This document shows, piece after piece, positions 1 to 10,220 of a stretch of 64,000 nt of DNA. Within the stretch, counting starts at the first letter, position 1, and each line of letters opens with the position of its first letter. Under the pieces are notes generated by a model. It was not told the DNA's origin, did not search any database, and saw only the letters and a list, made by a program, of their open reading frames with translations. The position numbers and the translations under genes are program-made. This stretch comes from Centrapalus pauciflorus (Eukaryota; Streptophyta; Magnoliopsida; Asterales; Asteraceae): NCBI GenBank assembly GCA_020465985.1, contig JAANYP010002082.1, positions 487,538 through 551,537 on the forward strand, in the 5' to 3' direction.

Positions 1-180
1 GTAGAGTATTAGATTTTGTTTGATTTAATGTGAACTTAAGTAGATTATATTAGATTTGGATAGAATTAAATTAAATTATTTATTATTTTTAAAAGCCCAT
101 AAATGTCACGTGTTGATTCTCGGTGATGACACGTGGCTTCACAAGAGGAGAGTATAATTACTATTTTATTAGTATTTATA

Positions 181-199
181 GATATAGATATAGATATAA

Positions 200-264
<65 letters not shown>
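181..264. repeat. GATATA/ATT microsatellite
   Basis: Three GATATA units (181-198) run directly into about 21 uninterrupted ATT/TTA triplets ending at 264. The reading frames through it are poly-Leu or poly-Tyr artefacts. It is a simple-sequence repeat and probably length-polymorphic. Confidence 0.95.
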
Positions 265-265
265 C

Positions 266-400
266 AAAGGGTAAATCTATTTTCACCCCATATTTTATCT
301 ATTTCCACCCCATAAAATTATTATTTAATGATTATGTAATTATTATATACTTTTTTACCCCATGATGATTATATTTACCTTCTACCACATGACTTTCTTC
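266..400. repeat. Dispersed repeat, left copy of the 'taccccat' family
   Basis: Words such as ttatctatttccacccca and tatactttttaccccat recur, direct and inverted, at 3396-3480 and 3900-3992. This copy therefore looks like an end fragment of the same MITE-like family that forms the foldback at 3.4-4.0 kb. No gene is visible between 1 and 490. Confidence 0.5.
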
Positions 401-489
401 TCCATCTTTATTATTTAATGATTAACTCATTATTATGTTTTAAGATTATGTATTAATTAATATAAAAAATCTTAATATTAAAATACATT

Positions 490-590
490 AAAGACTAAAT
501 TACATAAATGGTCCCTGTGGTTTATATTTAGTTACGGTTTTGGTTCCTAAAATAATTTTATTACACCACAAGTCTCTAATAACATGTTGA
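490..590 (+). repeat. Orphan MULE-like terminal sequence
   Basis: The segment contains aaattacataaatggtccc followed by tgtggttt, the same terminal word as the element at 1116. It then continues with unrelated sequence, and no inverted partner was found nearby. It is probably a decayed or single terminal repeat of a related Mutator-like element. Confidence 0.45.
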
Positions 591-799
591 AGTTTTTTCA
601 TTTAGAAATATTAAAAATACGAGTGTTTCATTGTTTCTTCCTCGTAAATATTCAAAGTACGCGTGTTTCATTGTTTTTTTTTCGTTTAAAAAAAGAAACA
701 AAATATATAACCTTTCGTTTTTTGTATGAAAAAATTAAAATCGAAATCAGTCGTTTATTGTTCGGAAAAACTAACAATCTGACATCTTCTAATTTTTTA

Positions 800-1106
800 A
801 ACCATTTTAATTTTAATTAAATGACAACCAATTCCGATTTTAGTTTTTTCGAACAAAAAAACTGACGAATCATTATGATCTGTGTTTTTTAATCAAAAAA
901 CAACGAACAATTTCGAATTTATTTTTTTGATCAAAAGATAATGAACCATTTTGATTTTTATTTCCAAACAAAATAACATTCCGATTTTAATTAAACGGTG
1001 AAAAAAATGATGAACCATTCCGATTTAATTTTTTTCGATCAAATAATTGATGAACCATTTCGATTTTAATTTTTTTGATGAAAACACAATAAATCATTAT
1101 GATATT
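800..1106. repeat. Degenerate repeat built on 'gaaccattccgatttt', left part
   Basis: Words like gaaccattccgatttt recur roughly every 50-70 bp (around 822, 950, 1010, 1045), separated by A/T runs. The same words resume after 2112. The MULE at 1116-2102 therefore split one pre-existing degenerate repeat. No coding potential was seen. Confidence 0.55.
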
Positions 1107-1115
1107 TTATTTTTA

Positions 1116-2102
1116 GAGTAAATTACATAAATGGTCCCTGTGGTTTGCCCAAAATTACGGAACCTGTCCCTCAACTTTCAAAATTGCATAAACGGTCCCT
1201 CAAAACACTGTTTGCTTGCAAAAATGGTCCCTCATCCGTTAGTCATCCGTTAATATTTCCAAAATGACAATTTTGCCCTTTCAATTATGGTCCCTCAACT
1301 AATTAATTACTTTCAGTTTTGGTCCTTCTAACCAATTTTTATTTTTGGATTTAAATTTATATAGTTATTTTAATAAAGTATGATTTAGTTAGTTAATATA
1401 AATTTATAAATACAAAATAATTAATTTAATTATTATTTGTATATTTATTAAATTTTTGCTTTATGTGTTCCTAGTATATATATATATATATTCATATTTT
1501 AATATTAAAATATTTGTTCTTTTATGAAATTAATGTATTTATTTGCTTTAAGAAAACTAAAATATGTTATTAATTTTGATTTTTTTTTTGTTTTGGTTAT
1601 AAAAGTTTCTTATACCTTTTACTTATTTATTAACTAATTAAAATCACGAATCATTTAAATTAATATATAAAAACAATATTAATTTTATGAGTAATTATTA
1701 AAACTAGTTAGTTATAAAAAAAAACACGCACATATACATATACATATATAGATTTAGATTCAAGTGAGTGTCACCTATTAAGCAACGCACCAGAATGTAT
1801 CACTCTTAAAAGTATATTTTTTGAAAAGATTTCACGTTTACAGATAATATATAAATTTATATATCATCTTTGTAAATCATAAATATGTAAATAAATGTTA
1901 AAATTCATTTCTTATTTTTTTCTTTGAATTGATAGAGAAATTTGTAATGCTTAAAAAAAATTCAGAATTAAGAAATCTGTGGGTTTTATATTTCAGTCTC
2001 GGGAATTATTTTTCTCTTTCTATTGTTCTTTACCAGATTTATCTTGAGGGACTGATTCCGTAATTTTGGGCAAACCACAAGGACCATTTATGTAATTTAC
2101 TC
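1116..2102. mobile_element. Non-autonomous Mutator-like element (MULE), 987 bp
   Basis: The terminal inverted repeats are about 59 bp. The left one starts gagtaaattacataaatgg and the reverse complement of 2044-2102 starts the same, with about four mismatches over 59 bases. A perfect 9-bp duplication, TTATTTTTA, lies at 1107-1115 and 2103-2111, which is the Mutator superfamily signature. The AT-rich interior has no transposase-like ORF, so movement would depend on an autonomous relative. Boundaries are firm. The superfamily call rests on TSD length plus long TIRs. Confidence 0.9.
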
Positions 2103-2111
2103 TTATTTTTA

Positions 2112-2290
2112 TAAACAAAAGGGAAAAATCGAAAAACCGTGAACCATTATGAACTTTGATTTTTGTCAAACAAAAGAATCATTTGATTTATAATTAAAAG
2201 AAGACTAAAAAAGACGAACCATTACAGTTTGAATTTTTCAATGAAAAATGACGAACCATTCAGAATTAAAAAATTGTGATTAAATATTTT
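2112..2290. repeat. Degenerate 'gaaccatt' repeat, right part
   Basis: This continues the repeat seen at 800-1106: gtgaaccattatgaac, gacgaaccattacag, gacgaaccattcagaa. Joined across the MULE it makes one pre-insertion repeat tract. Confidence 0.5.
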
Positions 2291-3395
2291 CAATGACTAA
2301 TTCAAAAAAATAAATCAAGTATATCATATAATAATGTTATATAAATAATTATGGTAATATATAAATAAAATTAGTATTAATAATAACAATAAAATACAAA
2401 TAAAAATTAATAGTTAATATAAAAAAAGTAAAAAATAAAATGTATCGTTTGAATAATTAAATGATAAAAAAAGAAAATACAAAATATATATATATATATA
2501 TGAAAATAAATTATGGTATAAAGAAAAAAAAGGAAAAAGAAATAAGAAATAAGAAAGTTTGAAAATTACATAGATGGTTCCTGAAAAACAAAAGGACGAA
2601 AATGCCCCTGAGACTGACGGTTAAAGTTAACCACCGTTAATTCCATGGACCAAAATGTTACATAAAGCATACAAAGCATGTATTATGAGACTTTAAGAAA
2701 ATAGTATATTGCATGTAAAAAAAAAAATTAAGGGCATTATTTTCCTTTTTCGCCCTGGACATCAAATTGCTCAGGAGCGGCCCTCGGCCCTGGTAAACAA
2801 TCAGTGTCTTAATTTGGTTTCATTGTGGTAGGAATGTGTGTGATTAGTGATGGGATTCTATATAAAATAAAAAAGATAGTGTAGCAGCAGTACTAGGCCT
2901 CATTTGTTTTCCATTAAGAGCTTCTTCAAAACGTCTGAAGTCTAAAACTCAATCTGTATTCCATTTTGTTTTTCCTAATGAAAACAACTACAACTATTTA
3001 ATAATGATTGGAAAATGAAATCGGAAAGGATTGTCGTTTTTAAAAGTTCGAAAAAAAAAATAGAATGGTTCGTCTTTTTTATCGAAAGGTTGAAAATCAA
3101 AAGATATATATAATGATCATAAATAAACAATGACACAATATATAATCGTAATATAAACATAAATAAATATTAAAATATTTTAATTCTTAAATAACAGTTA
3201 AAATCATAAATAAATAATTTAATTATAATTAAAAGGTTATAAATAATGATAACAATGATAATAATACAACAAAATTAATGGAAGACTTAATCAAAAAGGT
3301 TTTATACTTTGTCGATTTTACAAAATAAATTTAAACATGTTAACTTGTTATAATAGGTTAACAAGTGAATTTAAAAATGGATTGGTCTATATACA
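2291..3395. other. AT-rich intergenic DNA
   Basis: I see no gene here. There is a short TA run near 2485-2502 and a partial element-end-like word (gaaaattacatagatggttcc) near 2562. Short ORFs in the stretch have no recognisable motif. Confidence 0.6.
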
Positions 3396-3992
3396 TCGCA
3401 TAATTTATCTATTTCTACCATATAATTATAATGTAATTATTATATACTTTTTACCCCATAATGATTAGATTTACACCCCATTGTCAAATGAACAAATAGA
3501 TAACTGCGAAAAATCAAATAATTCGAAACGCGACATACTCATAGTTTGCCATACAGATGATGGGCTTTTGTGGGCCATATATCCAATATGCAGTTATCTA
3601 TTTGTTCTTTTTATTGTGTATATAAAATAAATATAAAACTTTTAATTAACAATTATATAAATGTTAATTATATATAATAGATATAATAAAATAGAAGACA
3701 AAAAAGATAGGGATTATACATTTAAAAATATGTAACAAAAAAACTATGTAAAATAAAATAAGTATAAAAATTAGAAAACAAAAAAGATGGGGTAGAAAGT
3801 TATGTGGTAGAAAGTATATATATTTCATCATTCTATAATAATTATGTGGTAGAAATTTATATGATAATTAGATAATAATTAGACTAACCCATTGACAATG
3901 GGGTGTATTATGAGGTAAAAAGTAGATAATAATTACATAATAATTATATTATAATAATATGGGGTAGAAATAGATAAATATAGGGTGAGAAA
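3396..3992. mobile_element. Foldback/MITE-like inverted repeat element, ~600 bp
   Basis: The left arm (3396-3505, ttatctatttctacc and aacaaatagataactgc) is matched in inverted orientation by gcagttatctatttgttc at 3591-3608 and by ggggtagaaatagataa near 3960. The arms are imperfect and interrupted by A/T runs. No clear TSD or ORF was found, so the superfamily is not assigned. Confidence 0.5.
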
Positions 3993-4152
3993 GTAAATTT
4001 CAAACTTCAACGCAAAGCTCTTTTTGAGTAAAATTTGAGTTCCGTTCTACTTGATTTGTAATTCGTTAGTTTAATTAATGATTTACGCTCAATCATTATC
4101 ATTGGTGGACCTAAAAGGAAAGTGAGGGTAGCTCGTGCTCTTTTCCCACTAA

Positions 4153-4528
4153 TCTATACTATATATAATAATAAAATCATTTGCAGTTTCTGGACCATTG
4201 GATGGAAATAAATTAATGGTCCAGATTAATGACAACTCATAATTATTTATGAAATGTCTCTTATACCCTTAATTAAAATCAATAATTATACCTATGCCAT
4301 TTTTTTAATTCATTTTTCAAATTTACTCCATTACCTTAATTACATTAAATTTTGATTTTAGTTTTTTCATTAATGAATTAATATTTACCTAAAATAAATA
4401 TGTGTCATTATTATCCTTAATGATCATAGTTAAATTCAAATGTAAAAATTTGAATTTAAATGTAGAAGTGTAGTATATAAAGTTAAAACTTTTTGTTAAT
4501 TATTTTGCTAACAATATTTAAAATTTAA
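4153..4528 (+). mobile_element. Helitron-like 5' end, truncated
   Basis: The segment begins with TC after an A (A|TCTATACTATATATAATAA). Its first ~170 bp match, in inverted orientation, the right end of the neighbouring element (4960-5125). No 3' hairpin plus CTAG of its own is seen, so the 3' part is lost. Assignment follows Helitron end rules (5' TC, 3' CTRR, A/T insertion). Confidence 0.45.
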
Positions 4529-5125
4529 CTAGATTATGACCCACGGACACGCGGGTAAATTAAATTAAGTTACTTAATTAATATTACAATAATTTTTTTC
4601 GGGACCCTACTTGTAAAATTATATTTTACAATGTTTGTTTTTATCATTTTGATATTTTTGTGGCACTAATTGTCACTAATTTTACGTCATGTGTCAATAT
4701 GATATTTTTGTTGCACTAATTGTCACTAATACAGATAGGACTTGAACATCATAAAATATTCATGTCCTATTATTGGCAAATTATATTATATGCACTTGAA
4801 CACACTTTATGTGACTTTCAACCAGTTTCAATTGTAATTTAATTTTTTATAATATACTCATTTGACCCATTGGAGACAAAAATATAACTCTAATAATCCA
4901 TATATAGGTAACGAGTTGAATTTGGTAACTTCATAAATAATTATGAGTTGAATTTGGTAACTTCTAAAAATTAATATATGACATAGGTGTAATTATTGAT
5001 TTTAGTTAAGGGTATGAGAGACATTACATAAATAATTATGAGTTGTCATTAATCTGGACCATTGATTTATTTCTATCAAATGGTCTAGAAACTCCAAGTG
5101 GTTTTCTTATTATATATAGTATAGA
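4529..5125 (-). mobile_element. Non-autonomous Helitron-like element, ~597 bp
   Basis: Read on the minus strand it starts TCTATACTATATATAATAAG after an A at 5126. It ends at 4529 with a GC-rich hairpin region (acccgcg..cgtgggt), about 9 bases, CTAG and then T. These are the canonical plant Helitron termini. It has no Rep/helicase ORF. It faces a second copy of the same 5' end at 4153, giving a head-to-head arrangement that looks like a 975-bp terminal inverted repeat element. Confidence 0.5.
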
Positions 5126-5227
5126 TTGATAAAACTTCAATTGTGAATATGATAAATTTGATTGTTGATTTTCTAGATATTCCATTTTTATATTTTATCA
5201 TTTTCAGAATATATACACATTCACATA

Positions 5228-5529
5228 TGTTGGGTACAATTATAAGTAGAGTTGAAAACAATATTTTGTAATAGTTCAAGGGAATTTATTGTAAATACAC
5301 AATAGTTATAGTGTGTATATAAATAGAAGTAGTATTTCTATTTTGTAAGTGATCGGACAAGAATAGAAAGTGGATACGGATCTAGAGAGAATAGAAGTTT
5401 GCTTTGCAAGAAAGCCATGAACCAAATGTAATATTCTTCTCTTAATCATTCAATAGATTGTGTTAGATTGTTATAATTGTTCATATATTGTTTAATGTTG
5501 ATATGAATTGCTAGAAATATGAATTCACA
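5228..5529 (+). repeat. 5' LTR of the 5.3-kb element
   Basis: It starts TGTTGGGTAC and ends GAATTCACA. A TATATAAATA box at 5316-5325 (matching 10309-10318 in the other LTR) is the likely promoter of the genomic RNA. It differs from the 3' LTR only at GATCGG versus GATCGC. Confidence 0.95.
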
Positions 5530-5531
5530 AT

Positions 5532-5542
5532 TGGTATCAGAG
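5532..5542 (+). other. Primer-binding site, initiator-Met tRNA
   Basis: TGGTATCAGAG starts two bases after the LTR end. This is the standard PBS of plant Ty1-copia elements, complementary to the 3' end of initiator methionine tRNA, and it sets the element's plus-strand orientation. Confidence 0.9.
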
Positions 5543-5990
5543 ACTAATATGGATTGAATTGATTGAATTTTGAATCTGAATTTTCATTTTTTTTTTTCGA
5601 ACACTGTTACATCAAGTTTTTCGAAAACAGAAAATTAATTGAGGTTTTTGATTTTGTGGATGAATTGAAGTGAAAATTGGAACGAAGGTGGAGCATTTAA
5701 AGTCGAATCTATTGTGATAAACATCAGATTTTAATTTCAAACACACAAGATTTAATTTGGATTTTACTGAATTTTTGAAAAAGTGTGTGTTCTTGAGGTT
5801 TTTGATCGATTTTTGGATTTTAATCTGAAATTGGTCAAGTTGTTTTCACAAAAAGTGTTTGTGTGTGAAAACCGCAGCTTCGATTTTAATCTGGAATCAA
5901 TTTGTGGATTTTTGTTGAAAATTGGATTTTTTGAACTTGATTTTTGAAATATTTTGTTAAAACTCGGGCATCTCTATGTTCATAGCTTTG

Positions 5991-6486
5991 ATCGAGTTTT
6001 ACAAAGAAGTATTCGAGTTTGATCAAAGCTTCAATCGAGTTTTATAAAGTGGTAATCGAGTTTCATCAAGTATCATTCGAGTTTATCACTTCATTGACCG
6101 AGTTTCAAGCCTCATTAGTCGAGTTTCAAGCTGTATCATTCAAGTTGCAAGATATTATCATTCGAGTTTTAGGCTTATTCATTCGAGTTCTAATCCTTTA
6201 TCATTCGAGTTGATCAAAGCATCAATCAAGAAACTTCATGTTTCATTCGAGTTGATCAAAGCATCAATCGAGAAACTTCATGTTTCATTCGAGTTGAGCA
6301 CAGTGTAATTCGAGTTTAATCATTCTTCATTCGAGATTCAATAAGCTTCATCCGAGTTTCATACTTAATCAATCGAGTTTTATACTTAATCAATCGAGTT
6401 TCATACTTAATCATTCGAGTTTTATCATTCTTCATTTGAGTTTCAGTCATAACCATTCGAGTTTCATTCTTTTATCATTCGAGTTT
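5991..6486 (+). repeat. 21-bp minisatellite, ~24 units, in the element's leader
   Basis: The core TCATTCGAGTTT recurs with 20-22 bp spacing (for example at 5991, 6011, 6033, 6054, 6076, 6097, 6118 and on to 6478), about 24 units. Two are altered to tcaag and one to tttgag. It sits between the PBS and the ORF. Since 21 is a multiple of three it stays open for 64 codons, but that frame lacks a plausible protein pattern, so a nucleic-acid role or passive expansion is more likely. Confidence 0.9.
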
Positions 6487-6569
6487 GACTATTTGACCTT
6501 AGCTGCTTAAATTGGTCATAACTTTTGACTGGAACATCGTTAGAAGGCCTACCAGAAAATCTAAAATTT

Positions 6570-6740
6570 CAAAGTTTTATCAGAATTCACTCATTTTTCA
6601 CTCCAGAAAAAAGTTATGGGCATTTTTCTGCAGAATATCTAAAATTTCAACGTCAAAAAGTCATTTCCGAGCTGATTTTTCACAAGTTATCATTTTTAGA
6701 TATAATTCTCAAAGTTTTATCAGAATTCACTCATTTTTCC
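6570..6740 (+). repeat. Direct repeat pair upstream of and overlapping the ORF
   Basis: The word caaagttttatcagaattc followed by actcattttt occurs near 6571 and again near 6713, about 142 bp apart. Both copies lie upstream of the preferred ATG at 6780. They probably come from an internal duplication of the leader. Confidence 0.75.
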
Positions 6741-6779
6741 ATAAAAGATCTTGGAAGATTCAATTTCAAGCAATTCAAA

Positions 6780-7982
6780 ATGGCATATGAACAACTTTCA
6801 AAATCTGAGCTGATCGCCAAACTTACTGAATCTGAAAAGATTCGTAAGAACAATTACGACATTCTTGTTCAGTTAAATACTGATAAACATTTGGCGTTAC
6901 GTGACGTACAAATACTGAATGAAGAAATTAACAGCTTAAAAGAAAAACAAAACTCTGAGAGTTGTGCTCATCAATTGAAAATATCTGAATTACTTAAAGA
7001 ACTTGATGAGCTGAAACAAGAAAATTTTCAGAATGCAACTCAACTGAAATATCTTTTGCCTGAAAGATCTGATCTTTACAAGAAAGTTCAGGATCTTGAA
7101 GATACACTTTGTAAGACAAAACCAACTGATCAGAATTGTATTTTAAACAAAAATGAAGAAATTTTTGCTCTTCAACAAGAGTTGTCTTTAACTAAAGATT
7201 TGATTGAGAAGGAAAGACATGAGTTCTTACTTAACGAACAAGATTTTAAATCAAAATCTGAATTGTTTGAAGATGAAAGACAAAATTTCTTAATCAAAGA
7301 ACAATCTTTTAAATCTGATTACCAATCATTTGATCATGACAGAAATTCAAATTTAGTCATTATCAAAAGTTTGGAAGATCAGATACTTCATCTTACAAAA
7401 CAATTACATGTGTTTACTTCGTCAAAGGTTAAGACCCCTTCTTCAGTGTGTTTAAAATCCAATGTTGATCACTCTGGTTTGTCTTCAGAAAGTGAAGTGA
7501 ATCTAACTAACTCTGCTAAGTTTGATTCTTCTTCAGATCTTAAACTTAAGTATCTGTTAAAGATACACAGCGGCAAAGATAAAATTGTTGAACAACTTCC
7601 GATCAAGATTTACACCGGTGAATCTTCGAAGTCAAATTTTCTTAAAGTTTCTGAAAATACTGGTCATTCTAATCAGAAAACATTTTCACAGAAAAATACC
7701 AAGTATTATCAGAAACAGGCAAGAACCGGACAGTTTTTCAAAAAGAAGAGTTCGCAAAAATCTGATCATTCAAATTCAAGTTTCTTTAGAAATTCAGATA
7801 TTCAATTTTCTCATACTCAAAGAAATTTGTTTTCTGCGTTTGAACGAGAAGCTAAAAGTTATAACATGCAATGGGTACCTAAACCCAAGTACAAGTGGGT
7901 ACCAAAACCTGTTTCGAAATGGGTACCCAAGAGCGCTAACAAGTCTGGATCCAAATCTGTTTGGATACCAAAGACATCTTAA
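6780..7982 (+). CDS. Coiled-coil gag-region-like protein of the 5.3-kb element
   Basis: The 400-residue ORF starts at the ATG of MAYEQLSKSELIAKL. The frame is open further upstream to 6525, but that part overlaps the repeated leader and lacks coiled-coil pattern, so the internal Met is preferred. Residues ~10-240 are charged and heptad-like (LKEKQ, LLKELDELKQE), predicting a long coiled coil. The middle is Ser/Lys/Gln-rich and basic. The tail has four spaced W-V/I-P-K words (WVPKPKYKWVPKPVSKWVPK, then WIPK). This resembles the linker between the zinc knuckle and protease in Sirevirus-like Gag-Pol. No zinc knuckle or catalytic motif is present. It may be a particle or RNA-binding accessory; function is unproven. 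Confidence 0.7.
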   Translation: MAYEQLSKSELIAKLTESEKIRKNNYDILVQLNTDKHLALRDVQILNEEINSLKEKQNSESCAHQLKISELLKELDELKQENFQNATQLKYLLPERSDLYKKVQDLEDTLCKTKPTDQNCILNKNEEIFALQQELSLTKDLIEKERHEFLLNEQDFKSKSELFEDERQNFLIKEQSFKSDYQSFDHDRNSNLVIIKSLEDQILHLTKQLHVFTSSKVKTPSSVCLKSNVDHSGLSSESEVNLTNSAKFDSSSDLKLKYLLKIHSGKDKIVEQLPIKIYTGESSKSNFLKVSENTGHSNQKTFSQKNTKYYQKQARTGQFFKKKSSQKSDHSNSSFFRNSDIQFSHTQRNLFSAFEREAKSYNMQWVPKPKYKWVPKPVSKWVPKSANKSGSKSVWIPKTS

Positions 7983-7997
7983 ATTTTGCAGGTTATA

Positions 7998-8260
7998 GGT
8001 TTCTTATCATTTCAGATAAGGACCCGTTCTTCATTTCAACAGGCTCTTGATTAATTCAGATCAAGACCCGTGCTTCAACTCAATATGGTTTTTAGTTAAT
8101 TTAGACTAAAACCCGTTCTTCAGTTCAATCATTTGGTTTCTAGTTCAATTCAGACTAGATCCCGGACTTCAATGAACCAGAGACAATGGTTTTCAGTTAC
8201 TTCAGACTGAAACCCAAGCTTATGCGACAAATGGCTTCTAATCACTTCAGATTAGAACCC
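7998..8260 (+). other. Array of six covarying 28-nt RNA hairpins
   Basis: Six units start at 7998, 8042, 8087, 8135, 8188 and 8233 (spacing 44-53 bp). Each reads GGY, an 8-nt arm, a 6-7-nt loop (mostly ANTTCA), a complementary 8-nt arm, then CCC. All arm positions pair, with one T-T mismatch in unit 4; several units close with U-G. The stems differ between units with changes on both sides: TTCTTATC/GATAAGGA, TCTTGATT/GATCAAGA, TTTTAGTT/GACTAAAA, TTTCAGTT/GACTGAAA, TTCTAATC/GATTAGAA. The array starts 16 bp after the ORF stop, in the 3' part of the genomic RNA. Covariation indicates selection on structure. A packaging, dimerisation or stability signal is possible but unproven. Confidence 0.85.
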
Positions 8261-9720
8261 GAGTCTGAAAGACAAATATTTCTGGAATTCCTGCCCTGAA
8301 TTTGCATTGATTTAGAGGGAGTTTTATTTTTATAATTTTTTGCTCCTGATTTCATTTCTATGAGTTGACTACCTGTGTTTGCCTATTTCCAGGGGGAGTT
8401 TCAGACGCACTTTGACGATGACATTTTTCAAAACTGTGTGTGATTTTTCACGAAAATATTTGATACACACATAAAAAGAGTTTTTGAGCTGAAAAGCAAA
8501 ATATTTTCATTTTTTTTCTGATAAACTGAATCTCTCATTGAGATTAATTGATCTAATCTCTTTGATGTTCATTATCTCATTTCTTCTGAGATTCTCTTTG
8601 TTACAATGCTTCCAATTTATACTGGATTCTCCTGTTATCTCCCATGTGCTAATTCTTTCAAGAAAATCTTATTCTTTTCATATCATATATCAGATTTTCC
8701 ATTTCATTCTGATATCTCCCAAAATTATCTGCATATCATCTCCAATACCATATAAGTTGGATTATATCATATCTCATGACCTTTCAAAGCTGAAAATTTT
8801 TCAGCTGACTCTGATTATGCACCAATCTGAGTGATAGACATAAATATCGCTTCTATGGTCTAACCAGAACCGGAAGACCTACCCAAGAAGCAAACCATCT
8901 ATAGATTGTGCGGGTGAGGGTTCTTTAGGTTTATTAGTTGAGAAGTGTCAGTTATCACGGGATACTGACAGGGTCGAGCAGAGATAAAATGTAAATGAGA
9001 GGGATATTGAGATTGAAAGGAGATGGTGGTGCATCAGATCATGCTTTTGCTATAAAGCTGACTGAATTCGTTTCTCAAAAGTGAGCCGGAGGGAGCTTAG
9101 TTGAAAAATGCTGAGTGCTGAGAGTTGAGAAAGGATTAAAAGAAAAGTAAATCCTATCTAAACTGTGTCGGCTGGGTAATCCACATAATCTATCAAGCCC
9201 TATGCGACTTGATATTGAAAAAGACGTCATGGACCCAGTGACGCATGCACTTAACCCCACCAACTACTCAGTTATCTCTCAAAAGATTTCTGTTTCAATA
9301 ATCACGGAGATATAACACATTTCTATCGATATATCATTTGGATATTATTGATATTGAAACAAGGAAGACAGTTGCTCCGGTCTCCAATTTCATTTGATGC
9401 ACATTGTGTCTAGAGCTAATTATATACACTTTTAGGACACATCGAGTCTAACAGTCTGCGTGACTATAAACTGCTAGTCCAAAGTGACTAAGCCGGAACA
9501 AATAAGAGTGATTCTTTCATGATAAAGGATTTCACGATGACTATTTGGAAATCCTACCAGTGTTACTATCATGCCAGCGCTGAACGTAGGTCACATAGAT
9601 TTTGTCTATTGTGCAAACAGGAATTCTATGTGGACCTGGACTTGTTTTCTCACAAAATGAATGTGTTTTATTTTCCCCAAAGTTGTAAAGCTTTGTTTTG
9701 TTCTAAAAAGATATAATATC
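8261..9720 (+). other. Non-coding interior of the 5.3-kb element
   Basis: No protein with a recognisable motif was found. Short inverted words suggest more RNA structure, such as TGTCAGT/ACTGACA at 8946-8970, AATCTC/GAGATT near 8530 and ATCTCA/TGAGAT near 8573. PPT-like AGAGGGAG (8314) and AGGGGGAG (8391) lie in it. An origin from captured host DNA is possible but cannot be shown from sequence alone. Confidence 0.5.
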
Positions 9721-9725
9721 AATTC

Positions 9726-10220
9726 GAGGGGGAGTGAACTTTTTGAGGGGGTGAGATAAATCTGTTTTGTATAGGGGGAGAGATGTCAGTTTAAGGGGGA
9801 GAAAATCAATTTGTAATTTCTGAGTTGTAATTGTTGTCGTATTTCCTCAATTGTAAATTCATTGCACTTATGTCTCTGAAGATTTTGCATGATGTTCATA
9901 ATTCTTATGATCATCATGAGGGGGAGAAAAGCTAGAGTTCAGAGACAACTGTTGAGTAGATTGAAGACGATTGCTACATCATCTCAAGACAATTGATCAA
10001 GAAAGAGATTTAATAGCCATTCATGATTCAAGGGGGAGTGTCCTATCAAGAAAAGAGAAGATCAGAAAAGAAGAGATGAGAAGATCAAAGAGAGACAATA
10101 AAGAAGAAGTTTCTAAATCAGAAGATTCAGAGATCATAGAAAAGAAGAAGATTCAAGATAAGAATTAACCTGAACAGAGAACTTTAAATGAAAAATTGTT
10201 TTCATCTCTAAGGGGGAGAT
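9726..10220 (+). other. Multiple polypurine tracts before the 3' LTR
   Basis: AGGGGGAG-type tracts occur at about 9726, 9745 (variant), 9773, 9793, 9918, 10030 and 10210. The last (AAGGGGGAGAT, 10210-10220) abuts the 3' LTR and is the functional plus-strand priming site by position. Multiplied PPTs upstream of the 3' LTR are, from memory, a described trait of Sireviruses. Confidence 0.8.

Noticed and set aside
123..365. Overlapping 60-80-codon ORFs with poly-Leu or poly-Tyr
   Set aside because: Translation of the ATT microsatellite; no real protein pattern.
6019..6213. 64-codon ORF through the 21-bp array
   Set aside because: Stays open only because the unit is a multiple of three; the repeated I/V-EF pattern is a repeat artefact and out of context with the main ORF.
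7998..8260. CRISPR-like array
   Set aside because: Units are hairpins with variable stems, not identical repeats with unique spacers, and the host is a plant.
8538..8834. 98-codon ORF in the 5.3-kb element
   Set aside because: Low-complexity Ile/Ser/Leu translation of AT-rich DNA, no motif and no relation to the main ORF.
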